Shown: piece after piece, positions 15,972 to 25,027 of the stretch
How positions within the stretch are numbered: position 1 is the stretch's first letter
Layout of the letters: every line of letters begins with the position of its first letter
Source of the DNA: Alphaproteobacteria bacterium UBA6324
Lineage (GTDB): Bacteria > Pseudomonadota > Alphaproteobacteria > CAAGCB01 > CAG-977
NCBI GenBank assembly: GCA_002439085.1
Contig: DJSW01000026.1
Location: forward strand, 1-41,500
DNA: 41,500 nt
Direction of reading: 5' to 3'
The notes under the pieces: model-generated
Database searches by the model: none
The model's input: the letters and a program-made list of their open reading frames with translations, nothing else
Told to the model about the DNA's origin: nothing
Translations under genes and position numbers: made by a program

Positions 15972-17291
15972 TTAAGCCGTCACCGTTTCATAGACGATCA
16001 ACCCCGCGGCGGGGCGTTCGTCGCCGATTGAAACGGCCGACCGCAGCCGCTGTTCCGCTTGCGCAAAAGCGTCCTCGCTTTCGGCGTGAACGACGGCGAT
16101 AGGCCTGTCGGCCGAGATTTCCTCGCCGACCTTGATAAAGTCCGTAAAACCGACGGCGTAATCCGGCCGTTGGTCGAAATTCTTGCGCTGACCGCCCAAA
16201 ACGATCATGGTTTCGCCGATTTTGCGCGTGTCCATCGCGGTGACAAATCCCGTCCGTTCGGCAAAAACGGGGCGGACGATCGCCGCCGCGGGCAGATATT
16301 CGGACGGTTTGTCCGTGAAATCGGCGGGGCCGCCCAATCCGGCAACCATTTTGGCGAAACGTTCCAACGCTTCGCCCGAATCCAGCGCGCGTTCCAGTTT
16401 CGCACGCGCATCGGCGTCATCGGCGGCCAATCCCGTTAAAATCAACGCCTTGCCGCACAACGCCATGGTCAGTTCGTGCAAACGCGGATTGCGCCTTTCC
16501 CCTTTTAAATAGGAAACGGCGGCGGCGACTTCAAGGGCGTTGCCGACGCAATCGCCCAAAACCTGATTCATGTCCGTCAGCAACGCTTCGGCGCGGACGC
16601 CCGCCCCTTTGGCGACGGCCGTCATCGTGCGCGCCAATGTCCGCGCTTCGTCCAAATCGGTCATGAACGCCCCGTTGCCGCATTTCAAATCCATGACCAA
16701 TGCCTGCAATCCGGCCGAAAGCTTTTTCGACAGGATTGAAGAAGCGATCAGCGGCATGGATTCAACTGTGCCGGAAACGTCGCGGATGGCGTAAAAACGT
16801 TTGTCCGCCGGCGCCAGATCGCCCGTTTGCCCGATGATGGCGCATCCCGCGTCGCGCGTGACGGCGTACAGGCGTTCGGACGACGGCATGGCCGCGTACC
16901 CCGGAATGGATTCGATTTTGTCGAACGTTCCGCCGGTGTGCCCCAATCCGCGCCCCGCGATCATCGGGACGTAACCGCCGCACGCCGCCAGCAAAGGCGC
17001 CAGAACCAAGCTGACGCTGTCGCCGACGCCGCCCGACGAATGTTTGTCAACGACGGGGCCGTCCAACCCTTTGTCCGACCAGTCCAGCATTTCCCCCGAA
17101 CGGGTCATGGCGCGGGTCAGGGCGACCGTTTCGTCCAAATCCATGCCGCGCAGGAACACCGCCATTGTGAAAGCCGCGATCTGACTTTCGGAAACGGACC
17201 AATCGGTCGCCCCTTTGACAAAGAATTCGATTTCCTCGTCCGTCAGTTTCTGGCCGTCGCGTTTATGGCGGATGACTTCCTGCGCCAGCAT
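15972..17291 (-). CDS. deoA: Thymidine (pyrimidine-nucleoside) phosphorylase
   Basis: Phosphorolysis of thymidine or deoxyuridine to base plus deoxyribose 1-phosphate. The 439-residue protein has the helical lobe (MLAQEVIRHKRDGQ) and the phosphate-site signature VDKHSSGGVGDS with Lys83, His84 and Ser85. It also has GRGLGHTGGTFDK and the pyrimidine-contacting Arg170, Ser185 and Lys189. It is therefore the functional copy of the two deoA-type genes here. Three bases separate it from the end of deoC upstream. Thymidine versus broader pyrimidine specificity cannot be told by eye. Confidence 0.95.
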   Translation of the reverse strand: MLAQEVIRHKRDGQKLTDEEIEFFVKGATDWSVSESQIAAFTMAVFLRGMDLDETVALTRAMTRSGEMLDWSDKGLDGPVVDKHSSGGVGDSVSLVLAPLLAACGGYVPMIAGRGLGHTGGTFDKIESIPGYAAMPSSERLYAVTRDAGCAIIGQTGDLAPADKRFYAIRDVSGTVESMPLIASSILSKKLSAGLQALVMDLKCGNGAFMTDLDEARTLARTMTAVAKGAGVRAEALLTDMNQVLGDCVGNALEVAAAVSYLKGERRNPRLHELTMALCGKALILTGLAADDADARAKLERALDSGEALERFAKMVAGLGGPADFTDKPSEYLPAAAIVRPVFAERTGFVTAMDTRKIGETMIVLGGQRKNFDQRPDYAVGFTDFIKVGEEISADRPIAVVHAESEDAFAQAEQRLRSAVSIGDERPAAGLIVYETVTA

Positions 17292-17294
17292 ATT

Positions 17295-18056
17295 TTAGTA
17301 CCCTTTGTTTTCCGCCGGAGCTTTGCCGTACCCCATCGAGGCCAGCAAGCTGTCGCGCAGACCGCTGGCGCCGAATCGGAACGTTTTCGGCGTCGCCCAT
17401 TTCGGCCCCATGATCTTGTCGGCCAGCGTCAGGTAATCGGCGGCCTGTTCCGTGGTGCGAACGCCGCCGGACGCTTTGAAACCGACGGGTTTGCCGGATT
17501 CGCGGATGACTTCCAACATGGCGTTGGCCGCTTCCAGCGTGGCGGAAACGGGGGTTTTGCCCGTGGAGGTTTTAATGAAATCCGCGCCGCATTCGATCGA
17601 CAGGCGGGACGCGTCGGAAATCAACGCCGCGTGCGCCAGAACGCCCGATTCGATGATGACTTTCATCACCTTGCCCTTGCAGGCTTCGCGCGTGGCTTTC
17701 AACAAAGCGGCGGCCGTTTCCTTGTCCCCGTCCATGAACGCCTTGTACGGCAGGACGACGTCGATTTCGTCGGCGCCGTCGGCGACGGCCTGTTTCGTTT
17801 CGGCGACGGTGGCGTCAACGTCCGTGCCGCCGTGGGGGAAGTTGACGACGGTCGCGATGCCGACGCCCGTGCCTTCCAATTCCTTTTTGGCGGTTTTGAC
17901 AAAGCGCGGCCACACGCAGACGGCGGCCGTTTTGCCGAATTCGCCATGCGCTTTGGCGCACAGGGCGACGATTTTTTCATCCGTGTCGTCGTCGTTCAAG
18001 CTGGTCAGATCCAGCAGGGACAAAGCCTTCGCGGCGATTTCCTTCATATCCGTCAT
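17295..18056 (-). CDS. deoC: Deoxyribose-phosphate aldolase
   Basis: Class I aldolase that splits 2-deoxyribose 5-phosphate into glyceraldehyde 3-phosphate and acetaldehyde. The 253-residue length fits the E. coli-type enzyme. The Schiff-base lysine is Lys162 in GADFIKTSTGK, the second catalytic lysine is Lys194 in GFKASGGVR, and Asp99 in DEIDVV completes the relay. The ATG at 18056 is chosen because GGAG lies seven bases upstream, overlapping the very end of punA; a longer reading would extend into punA. It receives the product of DeoB encoded downstream. Confidence 0.95.
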   Translation of the reverse strand: MTDMKEIAAKALSLLDLTSLNDDDTDEKIVALCAKAHGEFGKTAAVCVWPRFVKTAKKELEGTGVGIATVVNFPHGGTDVDATVAETKQAVADGADEIDVVLPYKAFMDGDKETAAALLKATREACKGKVMKVIIESGVLAHAALISDASRLSIECGADFIKTSTGKTPVSATLEAANAMLEVIRESGKPVGFKASGGVRTTEQAADYLTLADKIMGPKWATPKTFRFGASGLRDSLLASMGYGKAPAENKGY

Positions 18057-18057
18057 C

Positions 18058-18873
18058 TCAGATCTCCTTGACAAAGCGCGTCAGAATACGCTGCAGTTTT
18101 TTGCCGGCTTCGTTGGCCTGCGCGATCGTTTCGGCGTGCGTCTGTTTGTTCGACACCATGCCCGCGCCATAGTTGGTGATGACGGAAACGCCGACGACTT
18201 TCATGCCGCAATGCACGCCGCACAGCGTTTCGGAAACCGTGGACATACCGACGGCGTCCGCGCCCAGAATGCGGAACATCCGGATTTCGGCCGGCGTTTC
18301 AAAGTTCGGACCCGATGTCATCAGGTAAACGCCGGAACGCATATTGATGCCTTCCTTTTCGGCGGTTTCCAGCAATTTCGCGCGCAATTCCGCGTCGTAA
18401 GCGTAGGTCATGTCGGGGAAACGGGGGCCGACGGTTTCGTCGTTCGGGCCGATCAGGGGGTTGCATCCCGACAGGTTGATATGGTCGGAAATGATCATCA
18501 GGCTGCCCGGTCCCATGTCAACGTTCAAAGAACCCGACGCGTTCGTCAGAATCAGTTTTTCGATGCCCAGCTGTTTGTACGCGCGGATGACCAGCGCCAA
18601 GGCGGCGGGGGAATGTCCTTCGTAAAAATGGACGCGTCCCTGCATACACAGCACGTCAACGCCGTTCAGCTTTCCGATGACCAGACGGCCGGCGTGACCG
18701 GACACGGTGGAACGGGGGAAACCTTCGATTTCTTCGTACGGGATGACGACGGGGTTTTCGATGGCTTCGGCCATGCCGCCCAGCCCGCTGCCCAGAATGA
18801 TACCGATTTTAGGTTGACGGTCGCCGATTTTCGATTTGATCTGTTCTGCGACCTGAGTAATGGTTTCTTTCAT
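18058..18873 (-). CDS. punA: Purine nucleoside phosphorylase (trimeric PunA type)
   Basis: Phosphorolysis of purine (deoxy)nucleosides. The 271-residue protein carries the trimeric PNP signatures: GIILGSGLGG at about 24-33 (phosphate loop), STVSGHAGRLVIG, QGRVHFYEGH, LTNASGSLN and TSGPNFETPAEIRMFR with the base-binding Glu, followed by GMSTVSE and VITNYGAGM. It is not the hexameric DeoD type. The start at 18873 has GAGGAAG just upstream. It lies 30 bases after cdd and its stop abuts the deoC start region. Confidence 0.94.
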   Translation of the reverse strand: MKETITQVAEQIKSKIGDRQPKIGIILGSGLGGMAEAIENPVVIPYEEIEGFPRSTVSGHAGRLVIGKLNGVDVLCMQGRVHFYEGHSPAALALVIRAYKQLGIEKLILTNASGSLNVDMGPGSLMIISDHINLSGCNPLIGPNDETVGPRFPDMTYAYDAELRAKLLETAEKEGINMRSGVYLMTSGPNFETPAEIRMFRILGADAVGMSTVSETLCGVHCGMKVVGVSVITNYGAGMVSNKQTHAETIAQANEAGKKLQRILTRFVKEI

Positions 18874-18903
18874 AAACTTCCTCTTTTTTAAAGACATTCC
18901 GAT

Positions 18904-19305
18904 TTAGCGTTGAAGATTTTCCGGCCCGAACGAAACCGGTAAAAGTTCGGCCAGAGTCATGGTTTTACGAACACCCGTCCTGTCGCAAATGTGGATCAAA
19001 ACGTCGGGCGCGGCGAATTCGCGGATGCGTTGACGGCAGGCGCCGCAGGGCGAAGTCAGGTTTTCACCGTCGCCCATGACGACCATTTCCTCGATTTTCA
19101 AATCGCCGCCCAAAACCATGGCCGAAATCGCGCCCTGTTCGGCGCACGACCCGACGGGGTACGAAGCGTTTTCAACGTTGCATCCGGCGTACAGCCGGCC
19201 GCTTTGCGCCTTGATCACGGCGCCCACGCGGAATTTGGAATAAGGGACGTACGCCCGATCCATGGCGTCGCGCGCCATTTGCAGCATCGTGTCCAAAGTG
19301 TTCAT
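18904..19305 (-). CDS. cdd: Cytidine deaminase
   Basis: Zinc enzyme that deaminates (deoxy)cytidine to (deoxy)uridine, feeding DeoA. The 133-residue length is that of the small tetrameric form. Zinc ligands are Cys54 in the CAEQ motif (catalytic Glu56) and Cys87 and Cys90 in PCGACRQ; GCNVENASYP is the substrate loop. AAGGTGG precedes the ATG at 19305. It is the first gene of the minus-strand nucleoside operon and diverges from upp. Confidence 0.95.
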   Translation of the reverse strand: MNTLDTMLQMARDAMDRAYVPYSKFRVGAVIKAQSGRLYAGCNVENASYPVGSCAEQGAISAMVLGGDLKIEEMVVMGDGENLTSPCGACRQRIREFAAPDVLIHICDRTGVRKTMTLAELLPVSFGPENLQR

Positions 19306-19376
19306 AGTTGCCACCTTTTTATTGTTTTTATGCACTTTAAGATATAGCTCAAACCTTCGTCAAGTCATAAATCGTC

Positions 19377-19396
19377 TTTTTCGGCGCGCCGGAAAT
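19377..19396. promoter_or_regulatory. Palindrome between cdd and upp, possible operator
   Basis: CGGCGCGCCG at 19382-19391 is a perfect 10-base palindrome, flanked by a T-run on the left and GAAAT on the right that extend the symmetry with one mismatch. It lies mid-way between the divergent nucleoside operon and upp. It could bind a repressor that controls both. GC-rich palindromes also arise by chance here. Confidence 0.3.
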
Positions 19397-19417
19397 GTCG
19401 CAAATGTAAAAAATAAT

Positions 19418-19446
19418 TTGGTTTTACGGCGGACGTAACGTATAAC
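19418..19446 (+). promoter_or_regulatory. Candidate promoter of upp
   Basis: TTGGTT (19418-19423) and TATAAC (19441-19446) with a 17-base spacer, 40 bases before the upp start codon. The -10 is good, the -35 only partial. Confidence 0.5.
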
Positions 19447-19486
19447 TCTAAAAGGACATTTTCGATTTTTTTATAAGGATGCTTTT

Positions 19487-20143
19487 ATGTCAAACGGTTC
19501 CGAATTCCCAAATCTGCACGTTTTGAAACACCCGCTGATCCAGCACAAGCTGACGTTGATGCGCGACGAAACGACATCGACTCGCACGTTTCGCGAATTG
19601 CTCAAGGAAATCGCTTTGCTGATGGGGTACGAAGTCACGCGCGACCTGCCGCTGACGTTCGAGGAAATCCAGACGCCCTTGTGCAAAATGACCGCGCCCG
19701 TCATCGCGGGGAAAAAGCTGGCGGTCGTTCCCATTCTGCGCGCCGGAATCGGCATGGCCGACGGGTTGCTGCAGCTGGTGCCGTCCGCGCGCGTCGGGCA
19801 TATCGGGCTGTACCGCGATCCCGAAACGCTGAAACCCGTGGAATATCTGGTCAAGTTGCCGCCCGTTGACGACCGTCTGTTCATTCTGGTCGATCCGATG
19901 CTGGCGACGGGCAATTCGGCCGCCGCCGCCGTTGATACGCTGATCAAGCACGGCGTGCCGGAAAGCAAGATCGTGTTTTTGGCTTTGGTCGCCGCGCCCG
20001 AAGGCGTGCGCGTGTTCACGCAAAAATATCCGGACGTTCCCGTCTATGTCGCTTCGCTGGATGAAAAATTGAACGAACACGGCTACATTCTGCCGGGGTT
20101 GGGCGACGCGGGCGACCGCCTGTTCGGGACGAAAACCAGATAA
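19487..20143 (+). CDS. upp: Uracil phosphoribosyltransferase
   Basis: Makes UMP from uracil and PRPP, so it salvages the base released by the phosphorylases encoded on the other strand. The 218-residue protein has HPLIQHKLTLMRDETTSTRTFRELL split over two conserved blocks, the VPILRAGIGMADG segment and the PRPP loop LVDPMLATGNSAAAA (Asp136-Asn143). The C-terminal GYILPGLGDAGDRLFGT closes the uracil pocket. AAGGA precedes the ATG. It diverges from cdd across 181 bases and is followed after 24 bases by the AsmA-family gene. Confidence 0.96.
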   Translation: MSNGSEFPNLHVLKHPLIQHKLTLMRDETTSTRTFRELLKEIALLMGYEVTRDLPLTFEEIQTPLCKMTAPVIAGKKLAVVPILRAGIGMADGLLQLVPSARVGHIGLYRDPETLKPVEYLVKLPPVDDRLFILVDPMLATGNSAAAAVDTLIKHGVPESKIVFLALVAAPEGVRVFTQKYPDVPVYVASLDEKLNEHGYILPGLGDAGDRLFGTKTR

Positions 20144-20167
20144 GGAAAACAGCAAAAGGGGCGGTTC

Positions 20168-23100
20168 GTGAAAAAGCTTGTCATCATTCTGATCGTTTTG
20201 GCGGGGTTGGCCGCGGCGGGGATTTATTTCATCCTGCCGACCAACATCAACTGGGACAAATACGCGCAGGAAGCGCGCGCCGCCGTCAGAGAGCAAACGG
20301 GGCTGACGCTGAGTTTTCAGGGAACGCCCGCTTTTGTCATGAAACCGTCGCCGATGCTGCGGATCGGACGGGTGGAGCTGGGCAACGTTCCGAACGCGTC
20401 CTATCCGCGGATGATGACCGCCGAACGCGCCGAAATTCTGTTCGACACGGCGGCGCTGTTCCGCCGGAAAATCAAGGTCAAAAAGGTGACGCTGCATTCG
20501 CCGCGGCTGTATTTTGAAACGCTGCCGAACGGGAAATGGAACTGGCAGACGGCGTTTTTCGACCGCGCGGGGGCGAATTCGACGGTCGGATTCGACAGCC
20601 TGCTGTTGACGGACGGCGCGGCCGAAGTGAAAACGGACAAATATACGCCCGTTCAAAAATGGGAACGCGTCAACGTCGAAATGTTCGCGGACAGCGCGCG
20701 CGGCCCGTTCTTTTTAGAGGGCAACCTCGGCGCGCTGGCGTCCAGTTTCGGTTTTTCGCTGAAGGTCGAAAAGTTTGAAAACGGCCGGTCGCCCGATTTT
20801 TCCCTGCGCCTGATCAACGCGCCGGCGGAATCGTCGTTCGTGTTCAACGGCCGCTACGGGCTGACGGAAACGGATCGCGGCCTGCTGACGGGCGGGCTGT
20901 CATTCGACATCCGCAAACCGGATCAGTTTTTCGCGCTGCTTTATCCGAATGAAAGCCTGCCTTCGGTCGTGTTCCAACCGGTCGTCGGCAATCTGAAGCT
21001 GAATAAAAACGCGCAGACCAGAACCGCGGAAATGACGGACATCCTGTTCAAGTACGGCACGTCGTCCGCGACGGGAAAGCTGTCCGCGCGCACCCTGTCC
21101 GCGCAAGAGGCGTCGGCGCTGCAGGCGCGGGAGGACGAGGAAGACCTGCCTGACGACGACGATATCATTTTGCGCGATCCCGCCAATCCGACGCAGGAAG
21201 TCAGATTGGACGACACGCCGGCCAGAAAAAGCCGGCTGGCCGAAAACCTGTTGCCCAAGGTGGTGAACGGATCGTTTATCTTTTCAAAATTCGACGCCGA
21301 CCCCTTTATGGACAACATCGGCGCGCTGACGGAATTTTTCGCCAAAACCGGCTATTTTTCGCGCACAAGGGACAGCTATGCGATCGACGTGTCGTTCGAC
21401 ACGTTCGCCTATAAAAAGGACGCGGTCCACCAGCTGAAAACTCGCGTCGAATCCGCGCCGGACGGCTTGCGGTTCAAAGAGTTTTCGGCGACGCTGCCCG
21501 CCGACACGTTTGTGACGGCCGATGCGACCGCGACGTTTTTGAAAACGCCGGTTTTGTCGGGGAAAATGACGGCCGAAACGGAAAATTTCGGCGCGCTGGC
21601 GGATTGGTTGGGGCTGACGCGGGCGGAGGAGATTCCGCAAAACCTGCTGCGTCATTTCACGGTGAAAACGGATTTCACGGCGGCGCAGGGGCGGCTTTCG
21701 CTGTCGCAGGCGGACGTGACGCTGGATAAAACGACGTTCGCCGGCGCGGTCGATTGGCGCACGGGCGGGCGGAAAACGCTGGACGTTTCCGGTTCGTTTT
21801 CCCAGCTGAATTTGGGCGAATATTTCCCGCAGACCAGTAAAAAATACGCCGAAAAGCGCAAGGATTTCGCCGCTTTGACGCCGACGCGGCAGGTGCGCGC
21901 GCTGTTCGATTCGCTGGCGTTTTTGAACGACGCCGACGTTGTGGCCGATCTGAAAACGGAATCGTTGCTGTGGGCGGATTTCAACGTCGAAAAAGTCAAA
22001 GCGGATTTCGCCGTTTCGCGCGGCCGGATGAAAATCAACGAAATATCCGTCAAAGAGCTGCAGACCTCCGACATTAAAATAAAGGGCGAGGCCGAGGGAT
22101 TCGGCGGCGAACCGAAGTTCAACGATTTTGTCGTCATCGCGTCCGCCACGCGGTTGTCGTCGCTGGCGCAGGCGTTGGGGATCGCTGTGCCGCGGGGGAT
22201 CAGCGAATCGGATGAAATGCTGTCGTTTTTCGCCAAATTGACGGGAACGCCGCATATGATGCGGTTCGATCTGAAATCGGATTTCGGCGCGTCGCGTTTC
22301 GATGCGACGGGCGGGTTCAGGCAATCGGCGGAAGACGTGTTTGATTGGAACGCGGCAATCAATGTCTGGCATCAGAATTTCCGGTCGTTCATCAACCTGT
22401 TTTCAAACAAGTACCGTCCCGTTCTGGCTAATCCGGGGGTGGTCGCGCTGAAAGGAAACCTGCTGAAAAACAAAGACGGCGTCCGGTTGACGGATATGGA
22501 CGTCACGGTCGGCGACAGTGCCGCGCGCGGCACTGTGAAAGTGGAAAGAAAAGCCGGACGTCCCGTAATCGCGCTGGATCTGACGGCGGAGTATTTGGCG
22601 CCGCTGGGGTTGATGCCGCGTGTCAATTTCATGGACGCGCCCGCGGTGGACGGGCAGGAGGGCGAAGAGGACGTTTTGGGTAAAAACGGCGTTTTGGCGC
22701 GTTTTGCGGATGCACTGACCTTTAGCAAAAAGAAATTCGATTTTTCGTTTTTGGGCGGTTACAACATGGTTGTGAACGTCAAAGCCGACACGTTCGCTCT
22801 GAACGCTTTCGTTCTGTCCGGCATGGACGGCATTGTCAAACTTGGCGAGGACAAAATCGGGATCGACCTGCGTCAATCCACATGGAACGGCGCGAATTTC
22901 GGCGGGATGTTCAATTTCGTTTCGTCAGCGGACGGAACCGTTTCCATGCAGGCGGCGGCGCGTTTGTCCAACCTGTGGATTCCGGCGAAGCTGTTTGATT
23001 GTTTCCTGTCGGACGCGGGCGAAATTCAAAAAATGGTTGTCAACGCCAAATTGAAAGGCGCGGGATCGTCGATGAACGATTTGTTCGCGTCGCTGATTGG

Positions 23101-24472
23101 GACGGGAACGCTGGAATTTGACAGGGGAACACTGTATTGGATCGACCCCACGTTGATCGCGTCCGCTTTGCAAAGGGAAAACACAAACAGGGCGGAGGCT
23201 GTCGCCGATATTTTCCAAGGCAAAACGGAAATGAAACGCTTTGCCGCGGGGTTCACGATCAAGGACGGAACGTTCGGTTTGAACAACGCGTCCTTTGTCA
23301 ACGACGGCGAAGAAAACAAAACGGCGCATTTGACTTATGATGCAAACACCCGTCGGTTGACGGCAGGGATGTCTTTCCCGACCGTGGATAAAGTCCGGCC
23401 GCTGGCGTTTTCGGTGGAAAAGAAAGACGGATCGAGTGCCGTTTTGTCGGAAAATATTTCCGATTTGTTGCAGGATCTGGCGGCCGAGCGCAATAAAATC
23501 CAAGAGGAAAAACGTCAACAGCTGGAACGCGAACACCAAAAAGCGCAGGAGGAACAAGCCCTGCAGCAGGAAAACTGGCGCGACGAGCTGTCGGACACGG
23601 CCGCGCGCGTGGATCAGGCTTTGACCGAATTGGAAAAGAAGACCGCGGCGATGCGTCCGTTTTTGACCAAGGCGTTTCAGGCGCAGAAGTACTTTACGCC
23701 CTTGAACAAAGCGGCGGAGGCGTTGAAAAAGCTGAGCAAGGACATTCGCACGGCGGCGTCGGGCGACGGCGGCAAATTGTCGCAAAAATTGGTGGACGCG
23801 TTTGAACAAAAGGCCAAAGACGCTTATTTCAGCAAAGAAAAACAGCTGGATTCCGATTACGACACGGGAATGAAAGTCGGGGTGAAAGGCGCCGTGTATG
23901 ATTGCGAACGCCAAGCAAACCTGATGTTGCGCGAAGCCGTCAAGTTGCAGGCGGAACATACGGATCTGACGGCGATTGAACAAAACATCAACGATATGCT
24001 GGCTAAAATCGAACCGCTGAAGGATTTGCAAAAACAGGCGGAAAACGATGCTTTGTCCGTCGCCGAACTGACCGTTTTGCAGGTGAAGGGCGAAGCGGAG
24101 CTGGAACGGATCAAGGCGATTCATAAAAAGACTTTGGACGCCGTCGCGCAAAAGATAGAACAGGCGCGCGCGGCTGAAAAGGCGAAAAAAGAGGCCGAGG
24201 AACAAAAGAAAAAGGCCGAGGAAGCCGCGAAAAAGGCGGCGGAGGAAAAGGCCGCGGCCGAAAAGGCCAAGCAAGAGGCCGCCGAACGCGAACGCCAAAG
24301 GACGATCGTCCGCACGGACGGAGTGGCGTCCGCCGCATCGTCGGCTAAACAAAAAACGGGCGGATCGGCTGTTTTGCAGTCGCTGACACCGGAACAGCCG
24401 ACGACGGTGCCGCCATCGGCCGAATCCGAAAAAGGCAAAAAAACTGGATCAATCATTATCAAACGGCGATAA
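20168..24472 (+). CDS. Very large AsmA-family protein with C-terminal coiled coil
   Basis: A 1434-residue protein starting at a GTG with AAGGGG upstream. Residues 1-24 form an inner-membrane anchor (KKLVIILIVLAGLAAAGIYFI), followed by the AsmA N-terminal pattern (LTLSFQGTPAFVMKPSPMLRIGRVELGN). A long beta-rich periplasmic region follows, and an AsmA C-terminal-like region near 960-1070 (LIGTGTLEFDRGTLYWIDPTLI). AsmA relatives span the envelope and affect outer-membrane lipid supply. The unusual part is residues about 1107-1377, a Lys/Glu/Ala/Gln-rich coiled coil including KKEAEEQKKKAEEAAKK, a feature I do not associate with AsmA proteins. The tail is Pro/Ser-rich and ends in IIIKRR. It is probably cotranscribed with the LpoB-like gene 18 bases downstream. 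Confidence 0.82.
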   Translation: MKKLVIILIVLAGLAAAGIYFILPTNINWDKYAQEARAAVREQTGLTLSFQGTPAFVMKPSPMLRIGRVELGNVPNASYPRMMTAERAEILFDTAALFRRKIKVKKVTLHSPRLYFETLPNGKWNWQTAFFDRAGANSTVGFDSLLLTDGAAEVKTDKYTPVQKWERVNVEMFADSARGPFFLEGNLGALASSFGFSLKVEKFENGRSPDFSLRLINAPAESSFVFNGRYGLTETDRGLLTGGLSFDIRKPDQFFALLYPNESLPSVVFQPVVGNLKLNKNAQTRTAEMTDILFKYGTSSATGKLSARTLSAQEASALQAREDEEDLPDDDDIILRDPANPTQEVRLDDTPARKSRLAENLLPKVVNGSFIFSKFDADPFMDNIGALTEFFAKTGYFSRTRDSYAIDVSFDTFAYKKDAVHQLKTRVESAPDGLRFKEFSATLPADTFVTADATATFLKTPVLSGKMTAETENFGALADWLGLTRAEEIPQNLLRHFTVKTDFTAAQGRLSLSQADVTLDKTTFAGAVDWRTGGRKTLDVSGSFSQLNLGEYFPQTSKKYAEKRKDFAALTPTRQVRALFDSLAFLNDADVVADLKTESLLWADFNVEKVKADFAVSRGRMKINEISVKELQTSDIKIKGEAEGFGGEPKFNDFVVIASATRLSSLAQALGIAVPRGISESDEMLSFFAKLTGTPHMMRFDLKSDFGASRFDATGGFRQSAEDVFDWNAAINVWHQNFRSFINLFSNKYRPVLANPGVVALKGNLLKNKDGVRLTDMDVTVGDSAARGTVKVERKAGRPVIALDLTAEYLAPLGLMPRVNFMDAPAVDGQEGEEDVLGKNGVLARFADALTFSKKKFDFSFLGGYNMVVNVKADTFALNAFVLSGMDGIVKLGEDKIGIDLRQSTWNGANFGGMFNFVSSADGTVSMQAAARLSNLWIPAKLFDCFLSDAGEIQKMVVNAKLKGAGSSMNDLFASLIGTGTLEFDRGTLYWIDPTLIASALQRENTNRAEAVADIFQGKTEMKRFAAGFTIKDGTFGLNNASFVNDGEENKTAHLTYDANTRRLTAGMSFPTVDKVRPLAFSVEKKDGSSAVLSENISDLLQDLAAERNKIQEEKRQQLEREHQKAQEEQALQQENWRDELSDTAARVDQALTELEKKTAAMRPFLTKAFQAQKYFTPLNKAAEALKKLSKDIRTAASGDGGKLSQKLVDAFEQKAKDAYFSKEKQLDSDYDTGMKVGVKGAVYDCERQANLMLREAVKLQAEHTDLTAIEQNINDMLAKIEPLKDLQKQAENDALSVAELTVLQVKGEAELERIKAIHKKTLDAVAQKIEQARAAEKAKKEAEEQKKKAEEAAKKAAEEKAAAEKAKQEAAERERQRTIVRTDGVASAASSAKQKTGGSAVLQSLTPEQPTTVPPSAESEKGKKTGSIIIKRR

Positions 24473-24490
24473 CGCTGGACGGAGGGGGAT

Positions 24491-25027
24491 ATGAAACGGT
24501 ATTTTTATTCTGCGGTGCTGGGGGCGGTTTTGATTAACGCCTGCGCGGCGGACACCACGGTTGAAAAAAAAGAAGAGGCGAAAACGGCTGCCGTTCAGGC
24601 ACCGGTGGTTGAACAAAAAACGGAAATTCCGAAACCCGCGGATGAAATCACGGCGGCGGATTTCCGGCGCGCCGTTCAAACGGCCGTGCGCAACATGATG
24701 CGGTCGGGGACGTTGGACGCGGGGACGGAACGTTACACCGTGACGGTTTCGCACATTGTCGATACGACGAAAAAAGGGTTCGACACGGCGGAAATCAAAC
24801 GTCGGGTATCCGCCGAGCTGGCGGCGGGGCGCAAAGTGCGCGTCGTGACGGCGGGGGTGAAAAACGCCGCGCCGCAAATGAACGTTTCGGGACGCGTGAC
24901 ACAACGCACGGCCTATGTCCGCGGCGGTAAAAAACGGCAGGAATATTACCTGCAGCTGGTGTTGACCGATTTGAAAACGGGCATGATGCTGTGGGAAACG
25001 GTCACGCCCGTCGTGCGTAAAAAGTGA
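24491..25027 (+). CDS. LpoB-like outer-membrane lipoprotein
   Basis: A 178-residue lipoprotein with a signal peptide and a lipobox-like LINAC ending at Cys18. A low-complexity linker (KKEEAKTAAVQAPVVEQ) leads to a compact domain with the LpoB fold pattern: an opening helix AADFRRAVQTAVRNMM, the strand VTVSHIVDTT, a helix DTAEIKRRVSAEL, the strand VRVVTA, and the paired strands MNVSGRVTQRTA and YYLQLVLTDLKTGMMLWE. In E. coli LpoB activates the peptidoglycan synthase PBP1B; many bacteria carry related proteins of unproved role. GGAGG lies upstream. Its TGA directly abuts the stop of the convergent prepilin-like gene, forming the palindrome TGATCA. Confidence 0.72.
   Translation: MKRYFYSAVLGAVLINACAADTTVEKKEEAKTAAVQAPVVEQKTEIPKPADEITAADFRRAVQTAVRNMMRSGTLDAGTERYTVTVSHIVDTTKKGFDTAEIKRRVSAELAAGRKVRVVTAGVKNAAPQMNVSGRVTQRTAYVRGGKKRQEYYLQLVLTDLKTGMMLWETVTPVVRKK

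Noticed and set aside
13365..17291. The second deoA-like gene as an assembly duplication
   Set aside because: The two copies differ throughout in protein and DNA, so this is an old paralogue.
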